From a virus: 32,692 bases of DNA. The position numbers and the translations under genes were made by a program. Under the pieces are notes generated by a model that saw only the letters and a list, made by a program, of their open reading frames with translations, was not told the DNA's origin and made no database searches. This document shows positions 31,142-32,692 of this stretch, piece by piece. Location: the IMG/VR virus record IMGVR_UViG_3300045953_000380, positions 1-32,692 of that record. One strand, written 5' to 3'. Within the stretch, counting starts at the first letter, position 1, and each line of letters starts with the position of its first letter.

Positions 31142-31422
31142 TGTGCAAGCTCATCGCCTGGACGCTGCTCGCCCTCATCCTCGCCGCATGTGCCGGCTTG
31201 GTCTTCTGGTTCGCACCTGCGCTCCTGGCTGCCGGTCGGCCTGAGCTGGCGCTGCTGTGCTGGCTTGCTCCTCTGTCGGCCACGGGGGTCGTAGTGGCCG
31301 CCTACATCTGGGCTGCCGACAGCTCCTGGTCTTCAGAATCATCTCGCAAACGTAGCGGCGAGCACCTTTCGAAGGGTGCTGTCCGGTGCGAAAGCACCAC
31401 GCGGCTAGGTTCGGTTGGGTAA
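31141..31422 (+). CDS. Small membrane protein, tail overlaps the GG-repeat region
   Basis: The product has 93 residues. Two hydrophobic segments lie at ~4-30 and ~36-58; an L-A-A-C at 14-17 looks like a lipobox but is probably chance, since the membrane segment continues through it. The C-terminal ~33 residues are Ser/Arg-rich and encoded by bases that also form the hairpins at 31361-31398 and the first GG pentads, so this tail may be set by the RNA, not by protein selection. No family recognised. Confidence 0.6.
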   Translation: MCKLIAWTLLALILAACAGLVFWFAPALLAAGRPELALLCWLAPLSATGVVVAAYIWAADSSWSSESSRKRSGEHLSKGAVRCESTTRLGSVG

Positions 31423-31457
31423 GGCCCGGCCAGGCGAGGCCCGGTACGGCAAGGGCT
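31403..31457 (+). repeat. GG pentanucleotide array A, 11 units
   Basis: GG starts at 31403 and every fifth base to 31453 without a miss. The third base is C or T in 10 of 11 units and the last two vary. The array starts within the last codons of the membrane protein gene and continues past its stop. Confidence 0.9.
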
Positions 31458-31516
31458 GCATAGCAGCGTCATGCACCTTGGCGACAGGGTGTATGGCGGT
31501 GCGGAAGCGCCAACAT

Positions 31517-31581
31517 GGTTTGGCAAGGTTGGGCTCGGTACGGCCGGGCTTGGCAGGGAATGGCACGGCAAGGGCTGGAGG
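31517..31581 (+). repeat. GG pentanucleotide array B, 13 units
   Basis: GG starts at 31517 and every fifth base to 31577 without a miss. The third base is C or T in 10 of 13 units. The stretch ACGGCAAGGGCTG near its end is identical to the end of array A. The array lies in noncoding DNA 66 bases before the next start codon. Confidence 0.9.
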
Positions 31582-31646
31582 TTTCCAGCGTACTGCCCTC
31601 TTTCGAGAGGTCAGTGCAGTGGAAGGCACATACAAAGGGGAGTGAG

Positions 31647-32231
31647 ATGCAAACGATTACGTTGAGACTGGTTGGCACAAGTCCGCTGCTGATGCACGGC
31701 GACCGATTCGCGAACCCGCTGGACTCTGCGACCAAGCAGCACAAGGTCTTGACCGGAAAACGGAAGAAACTCGACGAGGATCACGCCGAGATCGCGCGCT
31801 CCGAGTGGATGGGCGGCCTGTACTTCGACGATCAGGACGGTCCGTACTTGCCAGGGCCGAACGTGAAGGCCGCCCTGGTGGGCGCCGCGAAGATCCAGAA
31901 GCTGGGCAGCGCCTTCAAGCGCGCGGTCCTGGTACTGGATGACCGTTGCCCGCTGGAGTACAGCGGCCCGCGCACTCCGGAGGCCCTGTTTGCGGACTCC
32001 CGGTTTGTCGATGCCAGAAGCGTGGTCGTCGGCACCTCTCGCCTGATGCGGTACCGGCCGAAGTTCAGCGGCTGGACGGCGAAGGTCCAGATCATGTTCA
32101 GCCCGGAGATGATCGAGGAGGCGGACATCATCCGCGCAGCCGAGAATGCGGGCCTGTTCGTGGGTGTGGGCGACTACCGTCCCGAGAAAGGTGGCTCGTT
32201 TGGCCGGTTCGCCGTGGAGGTGATCCAGTGA
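31647..32231 (+). CDS. Conserved phage protein with RAMP/Cas7-like signatures
   Basis: The ATG at 31647 has GGGGAG four bases upstream and gives 194 residues; the frame is open back to 31515 through array B, but no ribosome site supports that start. Three blocks resemble RAMP-fold proteins: an N-terminal strand ending T-S-P-L-L-M-H-G-D (11-19); Y-L-P-G-P-N-V-K-A-A-L (67-77), like the I-P-G-S-S-x-K-G motif; and G-V-G-D-Y-R-P...F-G-R-F-A-V (173-190), like the Gly-rich loop. RAMP proteins bind RNA. No other cas gene is nearby. I recall similar proteins in many phages as unknowns. The fold is inferred. Confidence 0.65.
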   Translation: MQTITLRLVGTSPLLMHGDRFANPLDSATKQHKVLTGKRKKLDEDHAEIARSEWMGGLYFDDQDGPYLPGPNVKAALVGAAKIQKLGSAFKRAVLVLDDRCPLEYSGPRTPEALFADSRFVDARSVVVGTSRLMRYRPKFSGWTAKVQIMFSPEMIEEADIIRAAENAGLFVGVGDYRPEKGGSFGRFAVEVIQ

Positions 32232-32692
32232 CCGTCTCCGCCTATCCGGCTTGGCGCCAAGCCGCGCGCGATCTGGCGTCCACGTTCAGCTACGGCGACG
32301 TTGTGACCCTGGACTGGCTGAGCGAGGCCTTCATGCTGCCGGCGCCGAAGACCATCAAGCAGTACCGGGCCCACCAGTTCGCCTTCCTCCACCACCTGGA
32401 TGCCCTGCGCCAGGAATTGCTGGAGCAGCACCAGCTCGCTCTCCGGAACATCCGAGGCGAGGGGTACGAAGTTGTTCACCCGAACAACCAGGTTGACTTC
32501 GCCTGGACAACGGCCTTCACCCGGGTTCGCCGAGAGTTGGGGAAGTTGGCAAGCAACATCACCCATATCCGACACCACGAGCTCAGCGACGACAAGCGCC
32601 GAGAGCACTCGGATGCACAGGCCAAGCTGTCCTCGGTGATGGGGTTCGTGGACCGAGCCGAACGGCGACGCATCGTCCGGCACGTGTCGTAA
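32228..32692 (+). CDS. Helical partner protein of unknown function
   Basis: The gene starts with GTG at 32228, overlapping the previous stop as GTGA, and ends exactly at the last base with TAA; the product has 154 residues. A longer frame from 31946 lies inside the RAMP-like gene and is rejected. The N-terminus has F-S-Y-G-D-V-V-T-L-D-W-L-S-E-A-F, followed by long helices rich in His, Arg and Leu (F-A-F-L-H-H-L-D-A-L-R-Q-E-L-L, E-L-G-K-L-A-S-N-I-T-H-I-R-H-H-E). A conserved-looking R-R-E-L near 106 and R-A-E-R-R-R-I near the end are visible. Tight coupling suggests that it works with the RAMP-like protein. Confidence 0.65.
   Translation: MTVSAYPAWRQAARDLASTFSYGDVVTLDWLSEAFMLPAPKTIKQYRAHQFAFLHHLDALRQELLEQHQLALRNIRGEGYEVVHPNNQVDFAWTTAFTRVRRELGKLASNITHIRHHELSDDKRREHSDAQAKLSSVMGFVDRAERRRIVRHVS

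Larger units (their letters stand above)
31361..31615 (+). ncRNA. Candidate structured RNA with stem-loops and GG pentads
   Basis: Stems in order on the plus strand: AGCACC..GGTGCT with an inner T-T/A-G extension (31361-31380); GGTGC-GAAA-GCACC with a GNRA loop (31385-31398); GCTGC-ATA-GCAGC (31455-31467); ATGCACC/GGTGTAT with one G-U pair (31471-31494); TGGCG/CGCCA (31495-31513); and ACTGCCCTCT-TTCG-AGAGGTCAGT with one mismatch (31592-31615). GCACC and GGTGC each occur twice in the first two stems, so they can swap partners. Two GG-pentad arrays lie between the stems. No protein-coding frame fits the 31423-31646 stretch. That this acts as an RNA is inference. Confidence 0.5.

Noticed and set aside
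31141-31422. Lipoprotein assignment from L-A-A-C at residues 14-17
   Set aside because: The hydrophobic segment continues past the Cys as a normal membrane helix and the signal would be unusually short.
31403-31581. A CRISPR array
   Set aside because: The period is five bases with no constant repeat of 20-40 bases and no spacers, so it cannot be CRISPR.
31302-31744. Minus-strand Pro/Cys/Arg-rich frames and plus-strand Trp/Gly/Arg-rich frames across the GG arrays
   Set aside because: Their five-residue repeats are a by-product of the five-base DNA period; no starts with ribosome sites.
1-32692. tRNA genes and insertion sequences
   Set aside because: No cloverleaf-like sequence with a T-arm motif, and no transposase or terminal inverted repeats, were noticed on either strand by eye.

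Overview
The window is part of a temperate, lambda-like siphophage or prophage in a high-GC gammaproteobacterium, most likely Pseudomonas. Evidence for this is the HK97-type head module (P27-type TerS, HNH nuclease, TerL, portal, prohead protease, capsid), long-tail genes with a tape measure and a frameshifted chaperone, a divergent cI/cro switch, a DnaB/DnaC replication module and a Q-like antiterminator. The genus is inferred from gene style (DUF4124 and DUF3077-like proteins) and GC content, not from a database search.

Layout. Nearly everything from 1 to 29582 lies on the minus strand and reads leftward. From right to left: cro (29352-29582); a 447-base leader with two look-alike hairpins; small early genes (27457-28904); a BRO-domain protein; an O-like initiator with origin-like repeats inside it; DnaC-like loader; DnaB-like helicase; a tyrosine recombinase embedded in the operon; Q; a terminator; two holin-like membrane proteins; HNH nuclease; a candidate cos region; terminase; a tiny two-helix membrane protein; portal; protease; capsid; connectors; major tail protein; a secreted DUF4124 moron; the tail chaperones with a -1 frameshift; tape measure; hub and tip proteins; an Asp-box tail protein; and a tail-fibre gene cut by the left edge. 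Most genes are translationally coupled through ATGA or TGATG overlaps.

Right end, plus strand. The cI-like repressor (29671-30399) is followed by its terminator. A second rightward unit then starts at a clear promoter with palindromes (30451-30521): a membrane-anchored LuxR-type HTH protein, a 77-residue protein, a small membrane protein, a 224-base intergenic stretch, and two coupled genes ending at the window edge.

Most unusual part. The 31361-31615 stretch holds several stem-loops and two arrays of pentanucleotides in which GG recurs every five bases without a break (11 units at 31403-31457, 13 units at 31517-31581). Directly downstream, 31647-32231 encodes a protein whose three sequence signatures resemble the RAMP/Cas7 fold, although no CRISPR array or other cas gene is present. 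I propose this as a candidate undescribed RNA-protein module. The periodicity is directly visible; the RNA and RAMP interpretations are inference.
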